The translations under genes and the position numbers were made by a program. Source: Leptodontidium sp. MPI-SDFR-AT-0119 (taxonomy: Eukaryota > Ascomycota > Leotiomycetes > Helotiales > Leptodontidiaceae). Taken from it: a DNA stretch of 64,000 nucleotides. How positions within the stretch are numbered: the first letter of the stretch is position 1; each line of letters begins with the position of its first letter. The stretch lies in assembly GCA_020726505.1 (NCBI GenBank), contig JAHLEZ010000023.1, positions 186,001-250,000 on the forward strand, written 5' to 3'. The notes under the pieces are model-generated. The model had not been told where the DNA came from. It saw only the letters and a program-made list of their open reading frames with translations, and made no database searches. This document shows positions 37,101-48,285 of the stretch, in pieces.

Positions 37101-39428
37101 CTTCCTATCTTCTTATGATCTGAGTGGTACAGTATGCTGCAATATCTCGGGAATCCCACACCGCCCACGCAGCACGCTTCTTCAAGTGGAAACTAAACTG
37201 GAGAGCAAGAGGCAATCGTCTTAAAATTTCATGGTCCCTCCCAGCAAGTGGGGCAGGCAGGACACCAAAGTCCCCACTCCCATCATCAGTGGAGACAATG
37301 AGTGGCTATGTGGCCAAGAATAGAAGGTTGTACGAGCTTACTCCATACAAGGGCGAGCACATCGGACGAGAGATGAGATGATATGTCTCACATTGCGACG
37401 TGTGTTTTTCTCCTCCGGTCGATCCGGATGTTTATATTGCTTGCTTCCATATGAGCCTTGACTCGTTGATAAAAGGAGAATTTCTATGAGTGTTTCAAGT
37501 GTTGGACAGTACGGTGATCACCATTCTGTTTTCTTCATTTGATTTCTAGAGAAGTTTTTATCCATCTTTTGTTCATATCTTATTTACTGTATTGCTAGCG
37601 GGGTAGTTTCCATGTTCGCCAAAAAAAATATCGGGGTGAAGAGGGGTGAGGGTGTTAATTAAGCGAGCCCCTGAATCTGCAAAAGTCACTCATCCGGCCG
37701 TCGCTCGCTTCAATCTCGGAAGTTCCGCAGCTCATTACCCTACTTCTAAACAAGACGGAAAAAAGCCCCAACAACTAGCCACGCAAATATCACAATTTAT
37801 GAAAGATGTTAAAGAGTTGAATCCCGTAAAGGGGAGAGGAGATATTTAGTGGTGAATGATTGAGAGCAGCGTCTCATCTACACCACTAACTGCCAGGAAT
37901 GCCCTTCTGAGGAAACAATCCATATTTCATTTTCGGAATGAAGAATCTGGGGAGAACGAAAGGATTTGCGAGTTTTAATCAATCGGGGGATTGATTGACT
38001 CTGTCAGTCACGCTGCTGTTGTTCAGATATCAACCTCGTGTGTGCGAAGTGTCGCTATTCAAGGAAGATAGCTGTTGGAGGGGTGACATCCCTACTATAG
38101 CTATGTTACGATCCTTCGCAACCGTCACGCCGTGTCGAACCACATCCTCCACAACCCTAGAGACTTAATATCTATTCCCTTTCCGAAGAGATTCAGATCC
38201 CAGTACTCAAGATCAAATGGTTCGTTACATCGCCTAGTGGCCGATTGAAATCTTCCAGGCAAAAGTCCAGCAAAACTTCGACAGAGAGACACTCAAATGC
38301 CGAAGTTAAGTGCAAGCTATCAGAACCGTCTTGTAAATCTATCGGTCGAGTGGTAGATGGTTGGTACTGAACGACGGGGGGGGAAGCCGATCCAGGTTCT
38401 CAAGTCTCGGGACGCTGAGAAAAACAAGCTAGAGGGATTGAATCCGAGCTTCCCTGACGATGCCATGCTGCTGTTTTGAAAAGTGACAGATGACAATTAT
38501 CGGTGTGTTGGAGGACTCGCAGTCTGGACCGGACTCGTGCGGGATGGTTGCATGAGAGACAGGTCTCAGGATGAGTTGAATGTTGTGCCAAAAGAGTGGT
38601 TGGCTAGAAAGATATTTCACAAAAAGGCTTTTCCACAACCTGCGTCTGCTGTAGAGCGACCTTTTTCATCAAGGATGAGCTTCTGCAAACCCAGGTAAGA
38701 ACTCAACAGAAAGAAAAAATTCCTTTTTCTTTCCGTTGTGATCTTCGAGGCGGGAGAGTTGCACCAGCCCCGCATGAAGCAGATGCACAGTATAAAGGAT
38801 AGCTATAGATCACTTAGAGTTGCTGCAAACACCGAACCATAATTATTGAACTTGTAGGTGTCTTAATTATCATTTCTCAGTTGGTCACTTCTCAAATTTC
38901 TGGAGTTCCTTGATTAGGCACTCGCTTATTTCCCATAACAATAATACAATACGTATGCCTCTCGTTTAGACACGTCATGGACTCTAAGTGGTATTTGTTC
39001 TTTATAATTAGCATCTTTATAATTTTAGACTTCCTATCGTCACCTAGCTCTGATCGTGATTAGCGTGGATGCTTAAGGACGTCAAGCGAGATTATTCATT
39101 GTTGTTATTTAGGCGAGCGTCACACCACTTCCTGAGGGTTTCAGCGGTACCGCCTGCATCGGTGAATTCAGCTGCACAGTCAAAGTGGACTTCTACATCA
39201 GCACGAGCTGTAGGCGCTGCTTAATTAACATTCACGCTGTGTGAACGAACATCAATTTTTAAAAAACCACATCATTTTGCTTGTGACTTATTTTCAGGTA
39301 AAGACAGGATCACACATGTAGGCGCGTGCACACACCAGCAAGCATGAATAGAAGCCAACGATCAGGAAAGCTCATCACATCGTCCACCCCTCATATCCCA
39401 CCATCTCAACTTCCTCAAAGATGCAAGC
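31174..39428. other. 8.3-kb stretch without a supportable gene
   Basis: This includes the Bni4-like 5' leader and promoter at its left end. Open frames reach 194 codons (31627-32211, minus) but have low-complexity Ser/Leu/Pro/Arg translations, overlap on both strands and have no splice partner or domain. Long pyrimidine-rich runs occur from 33.2 to 36.6 kb, with a 23-G tract at 36672. The region may contain long UTRs or noncoding transcripts; nothing in it proves that. Confidence 0.5.
36672..36694 (+). repeat. 23-bp poly-G homopolymer
   Basis: An uninterrupted run of 23 G residues is followed by CGGG. It is unusual for fungal nuclear DNA outside repeats, prone to slippage, and a likely weak point for sequencing and assembly. 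Confidence 0.95.
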
Positions 39429-40070
39429 TTACTCCACCTTCTCAAGCCCCTTAACAGCATCATCCAATGCCTCCCCATCAGCAGCATTCTTCACAACAGC
39501 AAGAGTCTCCACGATCTTCGCCTCTTCCAGATCCGAAAGACTATACTTCGACCCATCTTCCAAAACGAGCAAGTCAGGCAGAGTGCACTTCTCCGCAGCT
39601 TGAGTCTCCACTCCTTCCGTACCCCTCACGATCTTCCTGGAGAGGAATCCATAGCCGGCACCAGTGTAGGGTCCGTTGCCGAGACATTTGAAATTGGTAA
39701 AGGAGGCCGTCTCGAGGGTCTTCGTGAGACGGCAGCCTCCGCCCTCGTGGCCACGAACTTGGAGGAACCAGTTGGTTGGGATGTCACGGAAACCGAGGGA
39801 GGGTACAGAGCCGGTTGGAACACCGCAGCAGGTCTAGTGGGGGATATTAGATTTCTTGCTCGCATTTCCAGGTGTTCTAAACGAGGGTGAAAGAAGGATT
39901 TAGATGTCTTATGGTCGTGATGATGGGGAAAAGGAAGAATAGCATACATCGGGATTCAGGTTGGTGCAGACCGCGGATCGACCTTGACAGTCGCTTCTAT
40001 CGAAATGGAAGTAGACATCGATTGCAGAAGCCGCAGTGGCAAGCCTAAGGAGAGTGGCAAGAAACGTCAT
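39429..40070 (-). CDS. Small cysteine-containing secreted protein
   Basis: Two exons (40070-39948 and 39833-39429) around a 114-bp intron give 175 aa. A clear signal peptide (MTFLATLLRLATAASA) is followed by a mature chain with about seven cysteines (SDCQG, AVCTN, TCCG, GGCRL, FKCLG, EKCTL). A charged C-terminal tail is predicted helical (LSDLEEAKIVETLAVVKN). There is no membrane or GPI segment. The size, secretion signal and cysteines fit the class of small secreted proteins that includes effectors and wall proteins, but I recognise no family and claim no function. It is transcribed divergently from the disrupted gene to its right. Confidence 0.78.
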
Positions 40071-40620
40071 GGTGATAAGAATGAAGAGATATGTGCAAGA
40101 TAGGTATTGGGATGTAGGTGGTTTGATGAGCTTGAAGGATGAGGATGGAGGAGATCGATGCGATGAAGAACAATCTTTCATAGCGGACATTCGCTGCCCT
40201 TCTATACTTTTCCTCTGGACACTGTTTAGCTGTGTTGGAGCCTTCGTATCGTCACTCTCACAGTGTCTTGGTATGCTCAAGAACAGTACGGCTCGTAAAA
40301 GACTTTACGAGATGTATTGGGCTGGTCACTTCGTGGTAAATTACCACTTCTCGCGAGGCCGGACGCGCGACATCTTGAGTTGAAAATTTAGTGGTAATCT
40401 TATAAAATGTCACTAGTAAAATATCATTTGATTTCTAACACCGACCTTGGGATATTAATGATCAGTCTCTAGAAGAAGCTAGTGCCAGAAACCACTAGCA
40501 GATTGACCATGCCCCACCAACCTAGTGCCCTTCACAACCCCTTTGTTCTTGGGGCTCCCATCCCTCCAGAACAAACCGTTCATCACCACAATCCCAAGTC
40601 GACATCCATTATACACAAAT
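40071..40620. promoter_or_regulatory. Divergent promoter region with GTGGTAA/TTACCAC sites
   Basis: This is the interval between the secreted-protein gene (reading left) and the frame-disrupted gene (reading right). It contains an inverted pair GTGGTAA-A-TTACCAC at 40333-40347 and a third direct copy, GTGGTAAT, at 40391. Palindromic spacing of this kind would suit a dimeric regulator, but which one is unknown. Confidence 0.4.
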
Positions 40621-42611
40621 ATGGACGAGGCAAAGGATGAGCTTCGAGCAAGCGAAGCTGACATGCAACGTATATTTGCCCAGAGCTCACAAAATGGCGT
40701 TCCCATGCAAAAAATTCATCTCTCCAGACCGGATTATCGCCAGAGTCCCTTCGCCTTCGGAACATGTTGGGCAATGTCCCATCATATCTCGGCTATGATT
40801 TAATTGCCTTCCAGGACCAGAGCAAGAAGCCGGAGTTTAACCTCCATACTAAGAACCTATCTAACGGCCTATCGGTTCTGTATGTTAATGGGGATTCTTT
40901 GTGGAATGTAGGCGAAGGAGACTGCGACCTCAAAGAGAAAACCATGTCTACTGAGCTTCTATTGGGTGTCCAAAAGTCAATATCTTGTTCCTTCTCAGGC
41001 GACGATCATTTTACCAATTGGCCAGTGTTCTAGGAGCATCACAAGACAAAATCAAGAAAATGGTAACTGCCTTGCTATCCTGATATTTGCCTGGTCATAC
41101 ATACTATCGGCACGTTGGGTGGAAATGCAGCAAACGTCAGGGAAATTTGCTGCCCAGTCGAACGATCGCATGGTATACTTGTGCGACCAGGTGGGGTGGA
41201 GAGACGACACCAGTGAAAGCCTGCTGGGTACCATCGACGTCAATCTCGGTGATGCATGTATCGATGCTGTACGATGGTGGGCAGCGATTCTAGCTAAGGG
41301 CGAAGGTTGGCGGGCAGAGATCGAACGAAATGGTAACGTCTATCGGTCACCATGGTCTACTACGTCTAACTCGGCGGACCACCAATTCAGGCTCACACGA
41401 GCAAGTACCTCCCAAAGCTCGTTCGATTCAGTATTATCACCACCAAGCTCCGAGGTTGCTCTAGGTTATTTGACCGACTTTTGTTTGCATCACAACGCTG
41501 GTGGTCAATGTTCCGCAGCTCTGGCGTCTGCTTTGACCTTTCCATCTCTGACAGCAGCGAGTCTCCCACTGCCGAGCTCTCATGGTTCCTACCTACGGAC
41601 TCAAGAAGCGACCGCTGATGTTTCCTCGCCACCAAGAAGCTCCTTGTCTTCTCCCTCTGGGCATGTCGACGAGAAAGACGAGATACTTCGGGATTTAAGC
41701 TACTGCCTTACTATATGACTTTGAGTTGCAGTAGACGTGGCATAGAATCACTTCTTTGCAACACCTTCTTCGATCCTCATATACCATGTAACCTCGTCAG
41801 TGCTTGGATCCAGCCAATCTTTGAAGTCCTGGATCCTCTGATTGCCAGAAAAGATTACCACGTTCTTGCGATGGTCCTAGGGAGACAACAACCGAAAGCT
41901 GCGGGCCTGTGGGCTGGTGCTATTATCACTGGAATGGCGCGATCTATCCTACAACATTGTCGAAATGGGTTCATTGCGATCGACACACATTCTGCAGCAT
42001 GGACAAACACAACACAAACGTTCATGAGTCTGGCTCCTCGGCCCCTTCCAGACTGCGATCGCATATATCGATCAGACGAATGCCGATTACTTTATCTCGC
42101 AGGGGAAGAGCTGAATTCTCGTATTCCAATCTGCCCTTGGAGTCCATTCGGCACTACAGCGCTGTCTGACACTGACATCTGCGTTCGTACACATGCAAAT
42201 TGCGCGGCAGGGCATTTTCTACGCTACGCTGGTTGGTCCTGGGCCTTGAAAGTTGGTGCAAATGTACGGGACCCAGGATTCTGCGGGGACACAACGAAAC
42301 AGTGTGTTCATATCACTTTGGATGACACCATCGTTTTGGACACGCATGAGGAAACTGCCCTAGTCTCCGAGACTAGCTCGGAGATGGCAACACGAAGCAT
42401 ATTTGGCTGGCTACGGAGTTACGGATGGCCTGCTACAGAGAAGGCCATACATAGCCACTCGTGGATCATCTCGGAAGAATCAGATGATGAATCGGATGAT
42501 AACCAAGATGATGATGTAAGTGATCCTGGGAAAGTAAAATACACCAGTGACAAGTTCGAAAGAATAACAGCTTGGCTCGATCAGTGTGGAAAGGAATCTG
42601 AAGTTGTATAA
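40621..42611 (+). pseudogene. Large fungal-specific gene with several frame disruptions
   Basis: Protein-like sequence runs through three frames of the plus strand in order, with frame changes near 40709-40714, 41009-41012, 41069-41073 and 41694-41696. At each change one lost base would reconcile the frames, and read that way the chain is about 664 aa. Recognisable stretches are LRLRNMLGNVPSYLGYDL, GNCLAILIFAWSYILSARW (a membrane segment), PPSSEVALGYLTDFCLHHN, YYMTLSCSRRGIESLLCNTFF and a long C-terminal part ending in an acidic Asp/Glu run. An alternative model starts at ATG 40764 and uses a 91-bp intron at 40908-40998, which removes two breaks but not the last. I recall related proteins as a widespread fungal family of unknown function with misleading immunoglobulin-type names. 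It could be a real pseudogene or a gene carrying sequence errors. Confidence 0.6.
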
Positions 42612-43506
42612 ATACATCCAGAATCTCCACCTCTTGCGGCATCCCTGTGCTTTACACTTATGAGTATTATGCTCATTGTTGAAATGCTTGCACAGGGAGT
42701 TCTTGCACACTCCCGTCAGACCATAAGTGGCAGTCATCCCTATGGTGCTGCAGTTGAGATGTTAGTTCCTAGCGCTATCCAAGTGGATGGTGCCATGAAT
42801 ACCTGAGGGAGAAGCAAATGAGTTCTAATTTTTTTTATCCTCTAAAAGGATCTCCAAGGAGTGATGGTAGTTGCTACAGCTCTTTGAGGGATGGCTGGGT
42901 ATGTTGTATGAATTAGCGACGAAGAAGTGGCAACAGACATCTGGGCATCGTTAGTATTGATTTCCACATCTCTATGTATACTTGCATCTAAAATATAGTT
43001 GAGAATCACTGTGACTGGATTGTGCGGATAAGCAGTTATTCGACACAGTCCCGACATACTTATACAATTTCTGGGGCCCTGGTACTCTGGTCTAACTCTT
43101 TTGTTGGAGAGGCAATAGAAAATTGGCAAGCCCATGTTGGATGTGTACAAAATAGTAGTACCAGGCGCTTATAATAGTGGGCGTTCTATTTGCTGGAACG
43201 CTGCACGATATCACACTGCTTAGACCCAGTTATTTGGCTGCATAAACGGTCGGGTTTGTCTCGCTCGCTATTCTCATAGGTCTGTCTGTTCGTGGTACCC
43301 AGGGCTATGCATCTGCTCTCACATTGGAAGACTTGACTGGCTGACTTCCGCGTCTCCTGAGGTCAAGTCAGGATTTCATGGTCTAACAGTAGTCACCCAC
43401 GATGAAGTGCGGAGAAAATGATACATTTATTCAAGGTTGAAGCCACCTATCCTATCCAAGTACAGTACCTAGCGCTGACAGTTCCGTGACGCTCCATACT
43501 CAGACT
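42612..43506. other. Intergenic, convergent 3' flanks
   Basis: This lies between the stop of the plus-strand disrupted gene and the stop of the minus-strand GH43 gene. It should hold two 3' UTRs. The 102-codon minus frame at 42842-43150 has no supporting signal. Confidence 0.5.
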
Positions 43507-44760
43507 TTATCCCCATTTCGCATTCAGCGCATCATATCTATCTTTGGTAATACCAATCACACTTCCATGGCGTAGGTTCGTGGGGAAAGCGCTCCGATCC
43601 GCATCCACCCACGCATTGGCATTCATGTTCGTACTCGTGAACGGTCTGTATCCATCGCCTCCAAAATCTGCATGAAGTTAGTAACTCCTTCCTTTCACAC
43701 AATTCCCTAACTGTCAAACGAATTTAACAGAAGCCAACTCACAATCCAGCAGCAGATTCACCCGTCCCTCAACAACATTATCCTTCCATGCATAAGGTCC
43801 CTCAACGCCACTGTGAATGAAGGTCGTGCCGCCTCCAGGGCTCGACCACGTCCCAAACAATCCGGTATCAGACCTCTCCATATAGACGTTCGTGGCACTC
43901 TCATTCTTCAAGAATCTAGCATAGGAATTCGCCCCGAGTTGCACGTAAGCGAGATCGATCAAGGATGTTTTGCCGGCGCTGATGAGCGTTTGCGGGGTAC
44001 TGAAGGTCCGGAAATCAGATGTATAGGCGTATCGGATGACATCCGCGCCTGGTGTCCCAATGTGGGATGTGTCCGATGAGGAGTAGAATTTCGATGCCCA
44101 GTGTACGAGATATTGACCTATTGTGTTTAGTTAGTTCCGTTTGGGATACGTGCGTGCTGGCATGAAAGGCGGTTTACCTTTGCTTGAATCCCAGATAGCG
44201 TCTGGTGCCCACACCATTCCGGCATCATTGTTCTCGACTTTTACGAGTCGTTCCGTGCCCCAATTTATCAAGTCTGTACTTTCCCAGACGTAGATACTCA
44301 GCGAGCCTTTTCGTTGCGAGGCATCCCATGTGGTCTAAGTGAAGAGCACGTATCAGCATTCTCAATCCTTGAAGTACCGGCGAGAAGAACGGTCCGTAGT
44401 ACTCTCACGAATAAACATAATTCTTACCTTCGCAATATCCAAATCTGTCCCAATGATATACCATTTCTTCCCAGCTTCCGCACCACCCCCGTTTACAATG
44501 GACGGATCTCTAACCCCTCCCGTCCCGAGAGTTGGATCCAGAATCGGACTTCCGCCTTTCAATGCCTTGAATGAAAACGCATTGTTCCCATTACTGAGGT
44601 AGAAATACACATTCGGCGCACTGCCAAGGAAAAATACTCCAAGATAGCCTACTAAGCTTGCATCGGCGCGAGTCTGCAGCTCAGTGCTCTCTGCGGGCTG
44701 GGCAGGCAGGGCATAAGTACCTACGGCGAGGAGGACAGGAAGAAGATGAGAAAATTTCAT
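43507..44760 (-). CDS. Secreted glycoside hydrolase family 43 protein
   Basis: Four exons (44760-44428, 44334-44178, 44117-43743, 43667-43507) join in phase to 341 aa. A signal peptide (MKFSHLLPVLLAVGTYALP) precedes a single five-bladed-propeller-sized domain. The three GH43 acidic residues have good candidates: Asp in GGVRDPSIV (D85), Asp in MVWAPDAIW (D155) and Glu in SGVEGPYAW (E269). GH43 enzymes cleave arabinose- or xylose-containing side chains and backbones of plant cell-wall polysaccharides, or related galactans, outside the cell. The substrate cannot be set from motifs. There is no carbohydrate-binding module. All introns are short (60-93 bp) with good splice sites. Another five-bladed beta-propeller family (GH62/GH117-like) is less likely given the motif spacing. 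Confidence 0.85.
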
Positions 44761-45603
44761 GGCGAAAGGAGAGCGATCAGAAGTGAGTGGAAAAAATAAC
44801 ACAGATGAAATAATGACAGATGTATAGCACTATATATGAGATCGCGGGGAAAGACTGGGGAGGCTGTGGATAATTCAATAACTACGAAATTTAAATTACC
44901 GGCCGTTCAAAGATGTTCATGACAGTGAATACAGCCTCGTGATCATACTGAGCTTCTGTTAATTGGGACGGAAATACCATCTTTGACATCATCCGGAGAA
45001 TCGGGTGAACTGATGCCGGATTTTGGGTCTGACACCTGAACCTTGAGCCGCCAAGCGTCTGTGTCCGAGATCTTGAAAGAAGAATGATGCGAGACTTCAG
45101 TCTTATAGATGGAAAGTTCCCAATTTGTATTGCCAATTGGTCTTGCAGTCCGGGGTGGAGACCAGGGCCTGCAGTTGAGCCGACAATTCGCAACCCTGCC
45201 ATCCCCGGAGACGAGGGGTGAAAGACACATGACCAGTGGGTCATGACGCTTATGGACAAAAGCCGGGTTGCTTCTGAATGACTCGCGAGGGGAAATATCG
45301 TTATGGACTATGCGCGCGAACGGGACGTGTTGGGAACGAGTTAGGGTTTCGGCACTGGGGGAAATGAAAGGAAAGGTTCGTATTGGAATCCTCGGCTCTG
45401 AGAGTTCGTACACGCACCCCTGCAACTTGATGGAAGACTGTGCAAACATGAGTTCTGAAAATAATCAGCAACAAGGTCCGCTTCCTCTGATCAGAATAAT
45501 AGTCGGTCTGTAAGTCCGAAGAAGACGTTTAGCTCTGTGAGTGTACTTCTGCCACTGCAGTCAGTCACCCAAGGTACCGAATATAAATCTTCCCTTCATC
45601 ATT
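44761..45603. other. Intergenic, GH43 promoter side
   Basis: This holds the upstream region of GH43. An ATG-started 168-codon frame runs on the minus strand at 44943-45449, without signal peptide, domain or intron; a second frame overlaps it. I leave it unannotated as a gene. Confidence 0.4.
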
Positions 45604-46248
45604 TCAATCCTTGCGCTCCTTCTCGTCTGCATCATCAGCGTTAGCTAATTGCTTCAGCTCTGGTAGATATTTAACATTATTTCTCTGTTCGTTTTTGTAG
45701 AACTCTTCCCATTGCTTCTGCAATTTTGCCATTTTTCCGTCCAGTTCCGTCGTGCCTCGTCTCCCTTCGTCTTTCTCGTCCCGGCTTCTGACAGCAGGTT
45801 CTGGTAATTTTGTTTGATGCATGAAGGCGGTCTGTTGCTCTGCATTGGGGTAGTGATTGGGGTAGCGAGTGACCATCTTGGCTGTGCTGCTACGGTGCCA
45901 TGCTCCGATATTGCTATCTTGTTTCCTTGAATTTGTGCTTTCGCGGGCCCTGCTTGAGATGCTACTTTAGCTTTTGGCGTACGCTTTGCAAGTGTAGGTG
46001 GTTTTCTTGAAGCATATCTTTTTCGATGCTGTGGGTATATCAGCTTTCCGAGAGAGTACTGAAGGTCTTGCCTCGCGCGTAGGCGGGTTTGTTTTAGTGC
46101 GTATAGCACCAGATTCAACTATCTCTCCTTCCTCTACTAGCATAAGTGTAAAGTCCTCCTCATATCCGTTTTCTACCTTCACATCGGAATTTGCGGCTTC
46201 AAGCTCTGGACTTGATTCGATATCAAGAGGCTGATATACAGTTCCCAC
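45604..46248 (-). CDS. Small protein with acidic N-terminus and basic helical C-terminus
   Basis: ATG at 46248 opens a frame that would stop at a TAA near 45967. A 57-bp intron (45926-45982, GTACGC...TTCAAG with a GCTAAAG branch-like site) removes that stop in phase, and the two exons give 195 aa. The N-terminal half is acidic (LDIESSPELEAANSDVKVEN, then LVEEGEIVES) and the middle is basic. The last ~60 residues are a Lys/Glu-rich helix (KMAKLQKQWEEFYKNEQRNN) ending in an Asp/Glu/Lys tail. No domain is recognised. The composition would fit a nuclear protein, which is inference only. The intron length is normal for this window, and the model uses one frame throughout. Confidence 0.5.
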
Positions 46249-46931
46249 TGTTGTCGTAACAAAATTGGCAATGGGAGAGGAGCTTCAGAAGCTGTGCCCA
46301 TACCACGGAGTGTGTAGCAGACAGGCTGTCCAATTCTGGGACGACTGGACTATTCGCGGCTATATTCTGTTATGAATAGCCAGCCACTCTCAAGAGAATT
46401 GGGTCGGAGGTGTTTGAGGTAAACTTTCAATGTATTCTCTCGTTACAGAAGTACCCACCCCGAGGAAGAAGGGGACTTGGTAGAAAAGTGATGATTTAAT
46501 GATTGTAGATGTAAATGATGTCTAGTAAAGCCTGAAGTTTAGGCTAACTAAGCAGAAGATATAGAGAGGCCAACGATGTTCATGAAATGAAAGATGTCAC
46601 GCCCCGTCGCGTTGAAATAGAGCCTCGCTTAACTGTCCGAAATGATTATGTCGCTGTCAAGGGTCGAGATTCAGTAATTGAAATTTTCGTAGGTACTGGT
46701 AGTACAGTAAATTAAAACCATATATCTGTTTCTATCTTAGCTGTGCTTAAACGTTCTATGCTGGTAGATAAAGACTGAAGTGGTTGACTGTTTGGAAGAC
46801 GCGAACCGCGTTCTGAGCCTCGGAAGGCACGGACCACTTCCAGGGGTCGGACCTGACATCTCAGCCTCGTCGCGAACTTTCATTTTGCCTCATCATCATC
46901 ACCATCAACATCGCTCTAACGATCCTCCGCC
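46249..46931. promoter_or_regulatory. Divergent intergenic region upstream of Swc5
   Basis: The gene at 46248 reads left and Swc5 reads right from 46932. The 100 bp before the Swc5 ATG carry a CATCATCATCACCATCA run that is probably 5' UTR. No specific site is recognised. Confidence 0.4.
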
Positions 46932-48063
46932 ATGCCACCAGAACTCATCCCGGACGACGAAGATTATGCTTCAGAAGAAGATTCCGACTTTGCGCCCGAT
47001 GCGGCCCCCGCGCCAGATGCAGAGTCCTCGGACGAGGAATCAGAAGCAGATGAACCCGCTGTGGTAACGAAGCAGCCGCAGCCCAAGAAAAGGAAACGAG
47101 GAGATGATGAAGAGGCAGAAGATGTGGGGTTCGAAAACTCGGGCGATGAGGCGATTATGAAAGAGGGTTCCAAGTCCAAGCGGAAGAAGGGAAAGAAGAG
47201 CAAGGAGGAGGTAGAGGATGAGGGGGGCGAAGGAGGATTGATCAAGACGAGGAGTATGAGGGCGCAGGAGTAAGTGATAAGCTTCAGATATATGGATCGC
47301 ATATATGTGCTAATTTGCATACAGGAAAGTCGAAAAGAAGCCCCTGATCAATACAGCAGCAGCAACAATTGACGTTGACTCCGTTTGGGAAGCAATGATA
47401 TCCGGCAAACCAGCCGCGCCAGAACCCAAACCCACCATCGAACTCTCCTCTCTCCTCTCCCCCAACCGCTCTACCAGCCCTGAAACCAGACGCACAACTG
47501 TATTATCACCCAGTGGCAAAATAGAGACGTCGCGCTCACCGAGTACATTGAGCGAAGGACCCGATTCCCTGGTAATGATCAAGCGGACCTACAATTTCGC
47601 AGGGAAAGTGCACACTGAACAAAAACTGGTGCCTCGGAACTCTGCAGAGGCAAAGCTCTTTTTAGCCACCAACGCTCCACCGAGTAGTGCGGCAGAGCCT
47701 GCCGCAGCAGAACAAGAAGATTCGCCTTTCACGAAACCGAAACGGCCTTTAAAGAAGGCCCGGAGGTCGATATTCGAGCCTGTGATCGATTTACCGCCAA
47801 GGACAGACCTGTACTTTGGCACGAGGAAGCAAAGTGATATTACGCTCCTGGGAGTGCAGGCGAAGGTTAAGAAGTTCAATACGGTGGAGAAAAGTGCGAT
47901 GGATTGGGCTGGCTTTGTGGACAAGGAGGGTATTGCGGATGAGTTGGATGCCGCGGGTAAGAGTAAGGGCGCGTATAAAGCCAGACAGGAGTTCTTGGCC
48001 AGGGTGGAGGCCAAGAAGGTTGAGGATGATAGGAGAGCGAGAGGATTGCCTGCTCTTCTGTGA
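46932..48063 (+). CDS. SWC5: SWR1-complex subunit Swc5 (BCNT domain)
   Basis: Two exons (46932-47269 and 47325-48063) around a 55-bp intron give 358 aa. Swc5 is a subunit of the SWR1 complex, which exchanges H2A.Z into nucleosomes; it binds H2A-H2B through its acidic part and is needed for the exchange step. The N-terminus here is strongly acidic (DDEDYASEEDSDF, then SSDEESEADE) with a basic nuclear-localisation-like cluster (KKRKRGDDEE). The BCNT-C domain ends the protein: TLLGVQAKVKKFNTVEKSAMDW, then FVDKEGIADEL and YKARQEFLARVE. A phenylalanine/tyrosine patch (IKRTYNFAGKVHTEQKLV) precedes it, as in other fungal Swc5 proteins. The length is slightly above yeast Swc5 (303 aa). The gene is intact. 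Confidence 0.92.
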
Positions 48064-48285
48064 ATGGACAATCTGTGTACGACTGATGACTACAGACTAA
48101 TGAACTGAATATGTATAGAGCAAAGTCCACGGCTACAAATTCTTCCATTGAGCTACTTGAATGGAGATTCAGATGAGTGACTAGAGCAAAGAGCTAATCA
48201 TATTCTAATTCGATCCACGGGTTTTGTTGTTTCGATCATTCCCTTTGCGTGCTTCTGTTTTCATGTCAGATATATCTAGAACCAG

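Noticed and set aside
41393..41635. Alternative coherent frame through 41,400-41,610 (LFDRLLFASQRWW) in the disrupted gene
   Set aside because: The competing frame (PPSSEVALGYLTDFCLHHN onward) fits the family better and has no stop there; this one ends in a TGA.
44943..45449. 168-codon ATG-started minus-strand frame
   Set aside because: No domain, signal or intron and a second long frame overlaps; it could be a lineage-specific gene but nothing supports it.
45960..45970. In-frame TAA in the 45604-46248 gene as a third stop-codon disruption
   Set aside because: A 57-bp GT-AG intron removes it in phase, so an intact spliced gene is the simpler reading.
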